64,000 nt of DNA from Roseateles sp. YR242 (GTDB lineage: Bacteria > Pseudomonadota > Gammaproteobacteria > Burkholderiales > Burkholderiaceae_C), in assembly GCF_900109745.1 (NCBI RefSeq), contig NZ_FOAV01000006.1, positions 62,001-126,000 of the forward strand, written 5' to 3'. The notes under the pieces were generated by a model that saw only the letters and a program-made list of their open reading frames with translations, ran no database searches and was not told where the DNA came from. A program made the translations under genes and the position numbers. Below are positions 17,602-25,516 of the stretch, one piece after another; within the stretch, counting starts at the first letter, position 1, and each line of letters opens with the position of its first letter.

Positions 17602-17713
17602 GGTGTCTCCTCCGTGGTGCCGTCAAAAGGCGCGCCGCCAACGCAGCTCGCATTCACAGCGTCCTCAGTATGGGAGACAGGAATTTCCGTTCGCCAGCCA
17701 GCGCCCTCCCTGC

Positions 17714-18835
17714 TCAGGGCGCGGGGGAAGGCGGCAGGGAGGGCTTGACGGACGGCGCGGTCGGTGCCGGTTCGCTCTCCACCAGCGCCCGCAGGCGAGG
17801 AAGGGATTGCGGGAATTCCTTCTGGATGTAGGCGATCAGCCCCTCCCTCAGTTCACAACGCAGGTCAAAGTTCTGGCCAGAATCCCGCGCACTCACCAGG
17901 ATGCGCAGCTGGATGGCACGATCGGTGGCATCAGTTACCTGCACCACGCAGACGCGGCCATCCCAGTGAGTCGAACTGCGGCACATGGTTTGCGCTTTCT
18001 CCCGCAATTGGGCCACCGGCAGCGTGTAGTCGACCCACAGCATCACCGTACCCAGGATGTCGGCGCTGCTGCGCGTCCAGTTCTGGAACGGATGCTCAAT
18101 GAACCATTGCAGAGGAATGATCAACCGGCGCTCATCCCAGATCTTCAGCACCACATAGGTACTGGTGATTTCTTCCACCCGGCCCCACTCGCCTTCCACG
18201 ATCAGCACATCGTCCAGCCGGATCGGCTGGGCCATGGCGATCTGCAGGCCGGCCAGCAGGTTGCTGAAGACCGAGCGCGCCGCCAGGCCCATGACCAGGC
18301 CGGCGATGCCAGCGGAGGCCAGCAGGCTGGCACCCAACTGCCGCGCCCGCGGGAAGGTCATCAACACAAAGGCCAGCGCCGCCAGCATCACCGCACCACT
18401 GGCGATACGCGCCAACACCTTGGTCTGCGTCTGGATGCGGCGGGCGTGGAGGTTGTCCGCGACATTGGACGGATGCAGTTCCGAGATGGCCTCGGCAACA
18501 CCCGCGATGGCCGCCATACCCAGCCAGGCAATGACCAGGATGGTCAGCACGCCCAGCCAGTGCTGCAGACCGTTGAGGCCGGTCGTGCCCTCCGGCACCC
18601 CCTGTGTCGCAATGAGCAGGCCGATCATGGGCAACGCCCACCTGGCCGGCCGATCCCCGTGGCGCACCACGGCGGTGGCCACCACCGAAAACCGGGCCAG
18701 ACGCAGCGCCAGCGGCCTCAATAGGCGATGCAGCAGCAAGGCGGCGACCACGATGATCACGGCGCCTATCAGCCACTGCCCCCACAACTCAATGTCCAGC
18801 GCCTTCAGGCGCGCTTCCCAAGCGGATGCATTCAT
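17714..18835 (-). CDS. MscS-family mechanosensitive ion channel
   Basis: A 373-residue inner-membrane channel that releases solutes when osmotic pressure falls. It has four hydrophobic segments: about 17-37, 57-72, 85-110 and the pore-lining pair ending in GIAGLVMGLAARSVFSNLLAGLQIAM. The MscS beta domain begins with IRLDDVLIVEGEWGRVEEI. The C-terminal cytosolic domain runs to a Pro/Ser-rich tail. The start MNASAWE at 18835 is used; upstream codons would extend it without a clear function. Its position near otsAB and a PRC-barrel gene fits osmotic adaptation. It is divergent from the PRC-barrel gene at 18931. Confidence 0.9.
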   Translation of the reverse strand: MNASAWEARLKALDIELWGQWLIGAVIIVVAALLLHRLLRPLALRLARFSVVATAVVRHGDRPARWALPMIGLLIATQGVPEGTTGLNGLQHWLGVLTILVIAWLGMAAIAGVAEAISELHPSNVADNLHARRIQTQTKVLARIASGAVMLAALAFVLMTFPRARQLGASLLASAGIAGLVMGLAARSVFSNLLAGLQIAMAQPIRLDDVLIVEGEWGRVEEITSTYVVLKIWDERRLIIPLQWFIEHPFQNWTRSSADILGTVMLWVDYTLPVAQLREKAQTMCRSSTHWDGRVCVVQVTDATDRAIQLRILVSARDSGQNFDLRCELREGLIAYIQKEFPQSLPRLRALVESEPAPTAPSVKPSLPPSPAP

Positions 18836-18930
18836 CTGAAAACGATGGCAAGCGATGTGCCAGGTGGCCGCATCGCGCACAGCTGGCATCAGCGTTGCCG
18901 TGTGTACGTATCACGACAACTGGAGACCCC

Positions 18931-19791
18931 ATGGCGCATATTTCATCCGACGGCACCTTCATTCGGACTCGTTCGACCTGGGGTGCCGCGCTGCTGACGG
19001 TGATGCTGGGCAGCGCCGCAGGCCTGGCCGTGGCGCAGACCGCACCGCCAGTGCCCGGCTCACCGACGGCCGGCCACCCCGACGCCTCGGTGACCCGCGA
19101 CATTCGCGCCAGCAAGCTGATCGGCAAGGAGGTCCGCAACCCTCAGAACCAGAAACTGGGCGAAATTCGTGACCTGATCCTGGATGTCAACAACGAGGTC
19201 ATCCACTACGCCATCCTGTCCTTCGGTGGCGCCATGGGCGTGGGCGACAAGCTGTTCGCCTTCCCCCTCACCGCCTTCCAATACAACGGCACCCAGGAGC
19301 ACCTGGTGCTGGACATCAACAAGGAGAAGCTGCGTTCGGCGCCGGGATTCGAAAAGAGTCGCTGGCCGGACTGGGCCCAGCCGGATTACGCCATGGAGAT
19401 CGAGCGCTATTTCGGCGCGGCCGGCCAGGTGGCCCCCCACCCGAATTCGCGGTTGGTGCGCGTGGGTGACCTGCTGGGGCGGGATGTGGACGACCAGAAC
19501 GCCAAGGACGCTGGTGAGATCGAGGACGTGGTGGTGTCCCTGCGCAGTGCGCGGGTGCGTTACGTGGTGGTGTCGTTTGATCGGGCCTGGAGCCTGAACG
19601 ACAAGCTGCTGGCCTTGCCGCTGAAAGCCATCCGGGTGCCTGACGACAAGAAGGCCGATCTCGTACTGACCCTGACCCGCAACGACCTGGACGCCCAGCA
19701 GGCTTTTGACCGCAAGCAGTGGCCCGACTTGAACGAGCCGGTGTACCGCAGCCATGTGGACCGCTGGCTGGAACAGGTCAGGCGGCAGTGA
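18931..19791 (+). CDS. exported protein with two PRC-barrel domains
   Basis: A 286-residue protein with a signal peptide (TWGAALLTVMLGSAAGLAVAQ) cleaved after about residue 35. Two PRC-barrel repeats follow, at about 55-130 (ASKLIGKEVRNPQNQKLGEIRDLILD) and 175-250 (VGDLLGRDVDDQNAKDAGEIEDVVV). PRC-barrels are small beta-barrels found in stress and adaptor proteins; a periplasmic location suggests an envelope role. A TGGAGA ribosome site precedes ATG 18931. The lone cytosolic PRC-barrel protein at 45657 shares the same motif style (IDNLVIDKRSG, GGFMGIG). Confidence 0.85.
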   Translation: MAHISSDGTFIRTRSTWGAALLTVMLGSAAGLAVAQTAPPVPGSPTAGHPDASVTRDIRASKLIGKEVRNPQNQKLGEIRDLILDVNNEVIHYAILSFGGAMGVGDKLFAFPLTAFQYNGTQEHLVLDINKEKLRSAPGFEKSRWPDWAQPDYAMEIERYFGAAGQVAPHPNSRLVRVGDLLGRDVDDQNAKDAGEIEDVVVSLRSARVRYVVVSFDRAWSLNDKLLALPLKAIRVPDDKKADLVLTLTRNDLDAQQAFDRKQWPDLNEPVYRSHVDRWLEQVRRQ

Positions 19792-19796
19792 GGCAA

Positions 19797-21404
19797 TCAG
19801 CTCTCGCCGGGCCGGCCTGGGGTTTCGCTTGGCAACTGCCCTGGCAACTGGCCTCGCAACTGGCCTGGCAACTGCCACGTCAACGGAGGCAGACCTGCCT
19901 GGCGCGGCTGATAAAGCGGGGACGCCCGGTAAGGGCCAGAGCCAGCGTACGGACGCTGATGGGCATGACGACGCGCAGCGTGCTGCCCCAACTGCCTCCC
20001 CATGAAGCCCTGCAACGAAGGCGTCAAGTATTGACCGGAAAGATAAAGGCCACACGCAATGGCCCGCGCCTCCATCTCGGAATGTCCCAGGTCCATGTGA
20101 AAGGGGTCGGCCGCAGCGTCCTGAACCAGCGCTCTCAGGAAGTCGTTTAGTGCGTCGTGGTCGAACTTGCATTGCGCAACACACTTGTCGACGTAGAGCT
20201 CACAGGACTCCCCGAGCACCAGCTCAGCCTTCTCGGCCTCTTCGGCCCTTTTCGCGGCAGCTCGCCGTCGCTCAGGAGAGAGTCCTGGAGCCAGCTCCGG
20301 CGCCAGTACATGGCCGATCTCCAACCAGAAAGGCGCCGGACGCCGCCCGCGCTCGGCTTGCCGCTGAAGTGACGTGAAGGGGACGATGCTGGGGCTTCCC
20401 TCCGGATTCGCAGAGGGCACGACGCAGGTCTCGCCACGCGGCTGCGTCGTGACCATGAGCATGCGTTTCGCAGGGAAGTAGCGAACCTGCTGATGCAGGG
20501 GAAGGTCGCCAAACAGTCGTTTCGCGGTCTCGGAGCCGGCGCGCAGGGGAACGATTCCCACCCTGGCGTTCCCCAGTTGGACCTGGGCTTTGGCGGGAAG
20601 CTGAAGTAGCAGTTGAAAAACGGCATCGACATCCTCCGCCCTGGTCGACGCCTCACCTTGCAGGCTCAAGGGCAGTGGGCTGCTCGCTTCACCCGTGCGC
20701 GCCCTGATGAGCGCTCCCATCCAGCGCTGATCAGAGATGGGCTGCAGCGTCAGCGGCAGATCCTCCATGGGCAAGTCAGGTTCAACGGCAGCCTCACCCC
20801 AGCAGCTGAAGCGCGGCCTCAGCAGCAGAAAGGGGTTCTCACCACGACACCGGGCAGCCTCGATCTCAGCCCATGGTTGGATGTCAAGCTGACGAATGCG
20901 TTCCGGCCTGGCTGGATCCAACAACTCAGGCAGCGCCTCGGCCGCCCTCCCTTCCAGCACACGGAAACGAATTGACTCGGATTCAGTGCTGCAGGCGCGT
21001 CCCGCCAGCCACTCGATGTTGTCCGCCAACTGTGTCAGCTCTTTCATTGCCTTGGACCACCTGCCTGCGTTGGCCGGCCGGGGCCACTCAATCATCTCCC
21101 TCAGGCGATCGGTGATCACCTTGCTACGGCTCTTACCATGGGCCGACACCTTTCTGTCGCGGTGGTGATCCATTCGATCGAGCAGCCGGTTCACACGGTT
21201 GATGATGGCGCTGAACTGGGAGTCCATCCGATCATCCAACGCTTCCTGGTAGCGCTCGGCCCAACTCACCTGTCCTGACGAATGCCGGTCTTCCACGGGG
21301 CGCAGAGCAGCGGACGAGTCGTCTTGATGGGGTGTGGGCGTCGCGTCACTTGAAGGTGTGGTGCAGGCAAGTGCAGCGCAGGTGTGTGCGGCAGCATTGA
21401 ACAT
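19797..21404 (-). CDS. large protein of unknown function; candidate inactive zincin-like effector
   Basis: About 535 residues from the ATG at 21404, which has an AAAAGG site six bases upstream; a further ATG at 21434 is possible. A basic helical segment (NRLLDRMDHHRDRKVSAHGK) is followed by mixed sequence. Around residue 361 the segment PAPFWLEIGHVLAPEL has the spacing of an HExxH zinc site with Leu in place of the first His, and a conserved-looking acidic helix SEMEARAIACG follows about 85 residues later. This layout recalls M91-type effector proteases, but the match is by eye and the active site appears incomplete. The C-terminus is a Gln/Leu/Pro repeat. No signal peptide. It is convergent with the PRC-barrel gene, six bases apart. 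Confidence 0.65.
   Translation of the reverse strand: MFNAAAHTCAALACTTPSSDATPTPHQDDSSAALRPVEDRHSSGQVSWAERYQEALDDRMDSQFSAIINRVNRLLDRMDHHRDRKVSAHGKSRSKVITDRLREMIEWPRPANAGRWSKAMKELTQLADNIEWLAGRACSTESESIRFRVLEGRAAEALPELLDPARPERIRQLDIQPWAEIEAARCRGENPFLLLRPRFSCWGEAAVEPDLPMEDLPLTLQPISDQRWMGALIRARTGEASSPLPLSLQGEASTRAEDVDAVFQLLLQLPAKAQVQLGNARVGIVPLRAGSETAKRLFGDLPLHQQVRYFPAKRMLMVTTQPRGETCVVPSANPEGSPSIVPFTSLQRQAERGRRPAPFWLEIGHVLAPELAPGLSPERRRAAAKRAEEAEKAELVLGESCELYVDKCVAQCKFDHDALNDFLRALVQDAAADPFHMDLGHSEMEARAIACGLYLSGQYLTPSLQGFMGRQLGQHAARRHAHQRPYAGSGPYRASPLYQPRQAGLPPLTWQLPGQLRGQLPGQLPSETPGRPGES
19831..19876 (-). repeat. 12-bp tandem repeat at the 3' end of the 21404 gene
   Basis: Units of ggcaactggcct and close variants are repeated about four times and encode the QLPGQLRGQLPGQL tail. 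The period is in frame, so slippage would only lengthen or shorten the tail. Confidence 0.75.
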
Positions 21405-21611
21405 CGCAGGCCTTTTCCATGTACAGCACGGCATGCTAGGACCACCGCGACGCCCGGGCCTTGCGTTATCTCCTACTCAATCGACAACCCTGCCGGGCGT
21501 CAGGTGGACGGCTGGATCAGGCCTGGCGCTGAACCCTGCGTCGATCTGCCAGGTGCGGCCTGGGCCAACAGATTGCCCATGCGGAGCAACACAACCCTGA
21601 TGGAGATCGCA

Positions 21612-22091
21612 ATGGCCCGCTCAACCACACCAGAGGCGCCTGAACGCGCTGAACCGGGCTCCGCGCCTGGCGCCCGCCAGAGCCCCGATCACCTGCTGGA
21701 CAAGCCGCCCGTCGCCCCGGGCACAGCGACGGGCGCAGGTGACGCCAAGGGCGCAGGTGCCAAGGGCCCTAGTGCCAAGGGATCGTCAGAAAATGCCGGC
21801 GCAGGCACCGCATCTCCCGACGATGGTGATCTGCAATTGCCGCATGAACGCGACCAGTCGGTAGGGCGTGATTCCACCGGCGCGATGGGAACCGGCGCCG
21901 CCGGCGAACAACAGCGTGAAGTGCTGCAGCAGGCGCATCGCGACCTGCAGCAAGGTCAGGTCGACACCGACATGCGGGCGACACCTGGGCTGGATGCCCA
22001 ACGGCGCAACGATATGGTGGACGACCCCAAGGGGGCACCCGCCCCGAGCGGGTCGGTGGCGGGTCATGACAAGAAGAAGGGGCAGCCCTGA
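21612..22091 (+). CDS. hypothetical hydrophilic Gly/Ala/Gln-rich protein
   Basis: A 159-residue, probably disordered protein with no Cys, signal or membrane segment. GGAG (21602-21605) precedes the ATG at 21612; an ATG at 21600 is also in frame. A repetitive Gly/Ala/Lys stretch (GDAKGAGAKGPSAKGSS) is followed by an acidic/Gln region (EQQREVLQQAHRDLQQGQ) and a Lys tail. It is convergent with rpoN, with a hairpin between. The composition is like hydrophilin-type stress proteins, but no family was recognised. Confidence 0.6.
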   Translation: MARSTTPEAPERAEPGSAPGARQSPDHLLDKPPVAPGTATGAGDAKGAGAKGPSAKGSSENAGAGTASPDDGDLQLPHERDQSVGRDSTGAMGTGAAGEQQREVLQQAHRDLQQGQVDTDMRATPGLDAQRRNDMVDDPKGAPAPSGSVAGHDKKKGQP

Positions 22092-22103
22092 TTGGCTGCC
22101 CCT
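22078..22103. terminator. bidirectional terminator-like hairpin between the 21612 gene and rpoN
   Basis: A perfect ten-base stem (AGGGGCAGCC and GGCTGCCCCT, six-base loop) covers the end of the 21612 gene and lies seven bases past the rpoN stop. On the minus strand it is followed by TTCTTCTT. Confidence 0.7.
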
Positions 22104-22109
22104 GGTGGA

Positions 22110-23522
22110 TCAGCTGTGCTGACGCCGCCGATCCACCGCCTCGATGCGCAGCATCTGGCGGTACTTCGTCACCGTCCGCCGTGCCACCACCAGTCCCTGA
22201 CGGGACAGCTGCCGGGTGATCTCGGCGTCGGACAACGGGCTGTCCGGCTTCTCGGCTTCGATGATGTCCTTGATCAGCCCGCGAATGGCAGTGCCTGAAC
22301 AGGCGCTGCCATTGCTGCTGACGATGGCACGCGAGAAGAAGTACTTCAGCTCGTACACGCCGGTGGGCGTGGCCAGGTACTTGTTGTTGGTCACACGTGA
22401 AACGGTGGACTCATGGATCCCGACCTCATCGGCAATCTCCTTGAGGCCGAGCGGCTTCATCGCCATCGCGCCGAACTCCAGGAAGTGGCGCTGGCGGCGC
22501 ACGATTGCGTCGGCCACATCCAGAATGGTGGAGAAGCGCTGCTCGATGTTGCGCATCGTCCAGCGTGCTTCCTGCAGATGGTTGGCCAGCTCGGAATGCC
22601 CTTGGTTGCGGTGGCGCTGGAACAGCTCCGCATACACCTGGTTCATGCGCACCTTCGGGATCACGGCCGGGTTCAATTGCACTCGCCACTGGCCCCGCAC
22701 CTTGGTGGTCAGCACGTCCGGCACGATGTAGGGCGCCTGGGTGGTTTCGTAGCGCCAGCCCGGCCGGGGATCAAAGCGGCGCAGCTTGAGGCACACGGCC
22801 TCGGCCTCTGCCACGGTGATGTCCAGCAATTGCGCCAAGGCCGGCACGTCGCGCGAAGCCAGCAGGTTCAAATGCTGGGTGATGATGCGCTCGGCCAGCA
22901 CGCGGCTGCGTGCGCATTCGATCTTGGAGAGCTGCAGCAGCAGGCATTCCCCCACGCTGCGTGCACCCACGCCCAACGGGTCCAAGGCCTGCACGCGCTT
23001 GAGCGCGATCTGCATTTCACCGGGTTCCGGCGGTGGATTGAGCTGGGACACCGCCGCCAGTTCTTCCAGCGAGATGCGCAAATAACCGTCGTCATCCACG
23101 GACTCGGCCACGATGGACGCCAGCAGCAGATCTCGATTGGACAGGCGCAGCACATTCAACTGACCGCGCAGATGTTCGCGCAGGCAGGTCTGGGCCGCGG
23201 TCATTTCCAGCGCGCTCATTTCGCCGTCTTCGGCGCGGCGCAGCGAACCGCCGCTCTCGGCGCGCCAGATCTCGCGATCGTCGGGCATGGTGTCCGGCAT
23301 GTCGGCCATGGCCGGCGTCTCGGCCATCGGCATGTCGCCGTCCATCGGGGCTCCGTCTTCCGAGCCCTCCGTCACTTCCAGGAAGGGGTTGCGCCCCAAC
23401 ATGTCCGTGACCATGGTCGAAAAGTCCAGCGAGGACATCTGCAGCAACCTGACGGCATGTTGCAGGCGGGGGGACAGCGTCTGCGACTGCCTATGCTCGT
23501 GCCGTAGTTCCAAAGCTCCCAC
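22110..23522 (-). CDS. rpoN: RNA polymerase sigma-54 factor
   Basis: A 470-residue sigma factor for -24/-12 promoters that needs ATP-dependent activators. Region I is the Gln/Leu-rich N-terminus (LRHEHRQSQTLSPRLQHAVRLL), followed by an acidic Met/Pro region II at about 50-95. The core-binding domain follows, then the helix-turn-helix (LKEIADEVGIHESTVSRV) and the RpoN box ARRTVTKYR near the C-terminus. The start is GTG at 23522, with AGGAG eight bases upstream. The usual neighbours (lptB, hpf, rapZ) are absent, and the box has Thr where Ala is typical, so this may be a second, accessory RpoN. Sigma-54 activator and promoter candidates lie at 34169 and 36243. Confidence 0.95.
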   Translation of the reverse strand: MGALELRHEHRQSQTLSPRLQHAVRLLQMSSLDFSTMVTDMLGRNPFLEVTEGSEDGAPMDGDMPMAETPAMADMPDTMPDDREIWRAESGGSLRRAEDGEMSALEMTAAQTCLREHLRGQLNVLRLSNRDLLLASIVAESVDDDGYLRISLEELAAVSQLNPPPEPGEMQIALKRVQALDPLGVGARSVGECLLLQLSKIECARSRVLAERIITQHLNLLASRDVPALAQLLDITVAEAEAVCLKLRRFDPRPGWRYETTQAPYIVPDVLTTKVRGQWRVQLNPAVIPKVRMNQVYAELFQRHRNQGHSELANHLQEARWTMRNIEQRFSTILDVADAIVRRQRHFLEFGAMAMKPLGLKEIADEVGIHESTVSRVTNNKYLATPTGVYELKYFFSRAIVSSNGSACSGTAIRGLIKDIIEAEKPDSPLSDAEITRQLSRQGLVVARRTVTKYRQMLRIEAVDRRRQHS

Positions 23523-24141
23523 TGTGGCTACTCCTGTGAGGTGTGTAATGCACCGGTCCGCAACTGCGATGGACCGGCTAGAGACTCATCCAACGCAAGA
23601 CCCATGCCGCCGCTGGGGAGCAGGACGAAATTCATGGGTCTGCCGGGCCGCGAGGCAGGTGGCGACCTCACTACAAAGCGACTAAAACCCCCGCAAATAC
23701 AGGCTATTGCGTGGTTGTTCAGTCAGGCACGCGGCCTGCCGATATTTCTACGAAGTGGGCCGAGCGACGATCCATTCCGCGCTCCGCAAGGCCAAGACCT
23801 GCTGAACAACGCGCGAATCGCGCGGCTGCGGGCATCCTTTGCGGCAGCTTTTACCGACGCGTGATGTACCCGCGCCGTAATTCCCCTCCTTTTTCAGCTT
23901 GAACGCCCCCTCTTTTGGGTGGCAAGTCGTGCCAGCGTCACGCTGCACTCCCTCGCTGGCTGGCCCTCTCCACCAATCCCCGCAGCCGGCTCAATAAAAG
24001 AAAGCGGAACAGCGAATCCGTTCACGTTTTGTGAGCCCTTGAGCGCGCTTCCATGGACATTGGCGCGCCGCTTGCTTTCAAGGCTGCCGAAGCCCCCAAA
24101 AGGCTGACTGACTTCCCTTGTTTGCCTGGAGCACCCCTTCC
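23523..24141. other. 619-base gene-free stretch
   Basis: Between divergent rpoN and the permease gene. No open frame here has convincing codon use, no ribosome site leads to a conserved-looking start, and no tRNA, hairpin with T tract or sigma-54 motif was found. It must contain the rpoN promoter and probably that of the permease, but neither could be placed. Confidence 0.5.
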
Positions 24142-25410
24142 TTGCGTGCCTTTGTCCTGCCACGGCCAACCACGGTGCGCCGCTGGGCCTCCCGAGGCCT
24201 TTTGCTGATTGCCTTGCTGTTCCTGCTGCGGGAAGCAAGCAGCATCGTGCTGCCCGTGCTGGTAGCACTCATCCTCACCTTTGTGATGGCCCCCGCCGTG
24301 CGCACCATGCGGCACCACGGCCTGCCGGAAGGCATCAGCGCGGCCATGCTGGTGACCACGCTGGTGGGTTGCTCGGTGCTGGCCCTGGCGCTGCTGGCGG
24401 AGCCCGCCGCGCAGTGGTGGGAGCGCGCGCCGCAGGCGGTCTCCCAGGCGCTCAATCGCGTGGACCGCTGGCGGGCCACCATCCCGGGTTTCGGGCCTCC
24501 GGCCGAGCGCCGCACTGGCAGCCGAGCCGCCGCACCGGCCACGCCCGATCCGTTGCGGGAGCGGCTGACCAGCGAAAGCCTGGCGCTGACGGCCCAGGTC
24601 GTGGGTCAGGGGGTGCGCTTCGTTGTGTCCGCCGCCGCCACCACGGTGCTGCTCTATTTCCTGCTGGCCTCGGAACACTGGGTGCTGTCACGCTGTATTG
24701 AGCTGCTGCCCGCGCGACCCCGATTGCGGGCATTGGTGCTGGGGGGGCTGCGCGCCGCGCAGCGCGACATCTCGCGATATGTGGTGTCGGTGGGATTGAT
24801 CAACGCTGGTGTGGGCATGGTGGTGGGCGTGGTGATGTGGACGCTGGAGCTGCCCAACCCGGGCCTGTGGGGCGCGCTCGCGGCATTGATGAACTTCATT
24901 CCCTATCTCGGCCCGTTGATCATGGCCGGGCTCATCCTTGCAGCCTCGCTGGCCTCGTCACTCGGCGACGGCAGCGTTCTTGCGCTCTGTGCGCCCATGC
25001 TGGCCTACCTGGCCATCCACGCGGTGGAGGCTAACGCCGTCACCCCGATGGTGGTGGGCAAGCGGCTGTCGATGAACCCGCTGTCCGTGCTGCTGTCGGT
25101 GATGTTCTGGGGCTGGCTCTGGGGCATGGCCGGCGCCGTGCTCGCAGTGCCCCTGCTCATCTGCCTGAAGTCCATCAGCCAGCGCAACCGGCTGATGCGG
25201 CCGATCTCGGTCTACCTGCAGGGCAGCGACAGGCCCTGCCCGAGCCTGGCCTCGCTGCTTCAGCCCGGGCCGGTCGTGGCCACTATCGACACCACCATCC
25301 ATACCGAGGTACAGGAACGTCCTGCCGACCCGAGCCGCCTTGAACCGGCGACGCGAGAAGTGCACACCGAGATCCGCACGGACATTCATGAACCCCGGTC
25401 CGCCCCTTAG
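24142..25410 (+). CDS. AI-2E family transporter (PerM/YdiK type)
   Basis: About 422 residues with seven or eight transmembrane segments (for example LLLIALLFLLREASSIVLPVLVALILTFVMAP and the pair around MNFIPYLGPLIMAG). NFIPYLGP and HAVEANAVTPMVVGKRLSMNPL are family signatures. The family exports or transports varied small solutes; the autoinducer-2 label comes from one member and should not be taken as function here. The start is uncertain: TTG at 24142 with GGAG ten bases upstream is used; TTG 24118 and GTG 24175 are alternatives. The tail after about residue 360 is polar and repetitive (TEVQE..., TEIRTDIHE). Confidence 0.82.
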   Translation: MRAFVLPRPTTVRRWASRGLLLIALLFLLREASSIVLPVLVALILTFVMAPAVRTMRHHGLPEGISAAMLVTTLVGCSVLALALLAEPAAQWWERAPQAVSQALNRVDRWRATIPGFGPPAERRTGSRAAAPATPDPLRERLTSESLALTAQVVGQGVRFVVSAAATTVLLYFLLASEHWVLSRCIELLPARPRLRALVLGGLRAAQRDISRYVVSVGLINAGVGMVVGVVMWTLELPNPGLWGALAALMNFIPYLGPLIMAGLILAASLASSLGDGSVLALCAPMLAYLAIHAVEANAVTPMVVGKRLSMNPLSVLLSVMFWGWLWGMAGAVLAVPLLICLKSISQRNRLMRPISVYLQGSDRPCPSLASLLQPGPVVATIDTTIHTEVQERPADPSRLEPATREVHTEIRTDIHEPRSAP

Positions 25411-25516
25411 ACTGCCAACCGTCCTCCCCGAATTGAACAGCACCCTTCATCATTCGCCGCCCAGGCCTGACCAAGGCGCCTGGCCCCGCTGGCGTGTACG
25501 GAGCGCTTCACTGCCC

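Noticed and set aside
23541-23864. 107-codon frame upstream of the permease gene
   Set aside because: No ribosome site, atypical codon use, and the frame begins inside the rpoN promoter region.
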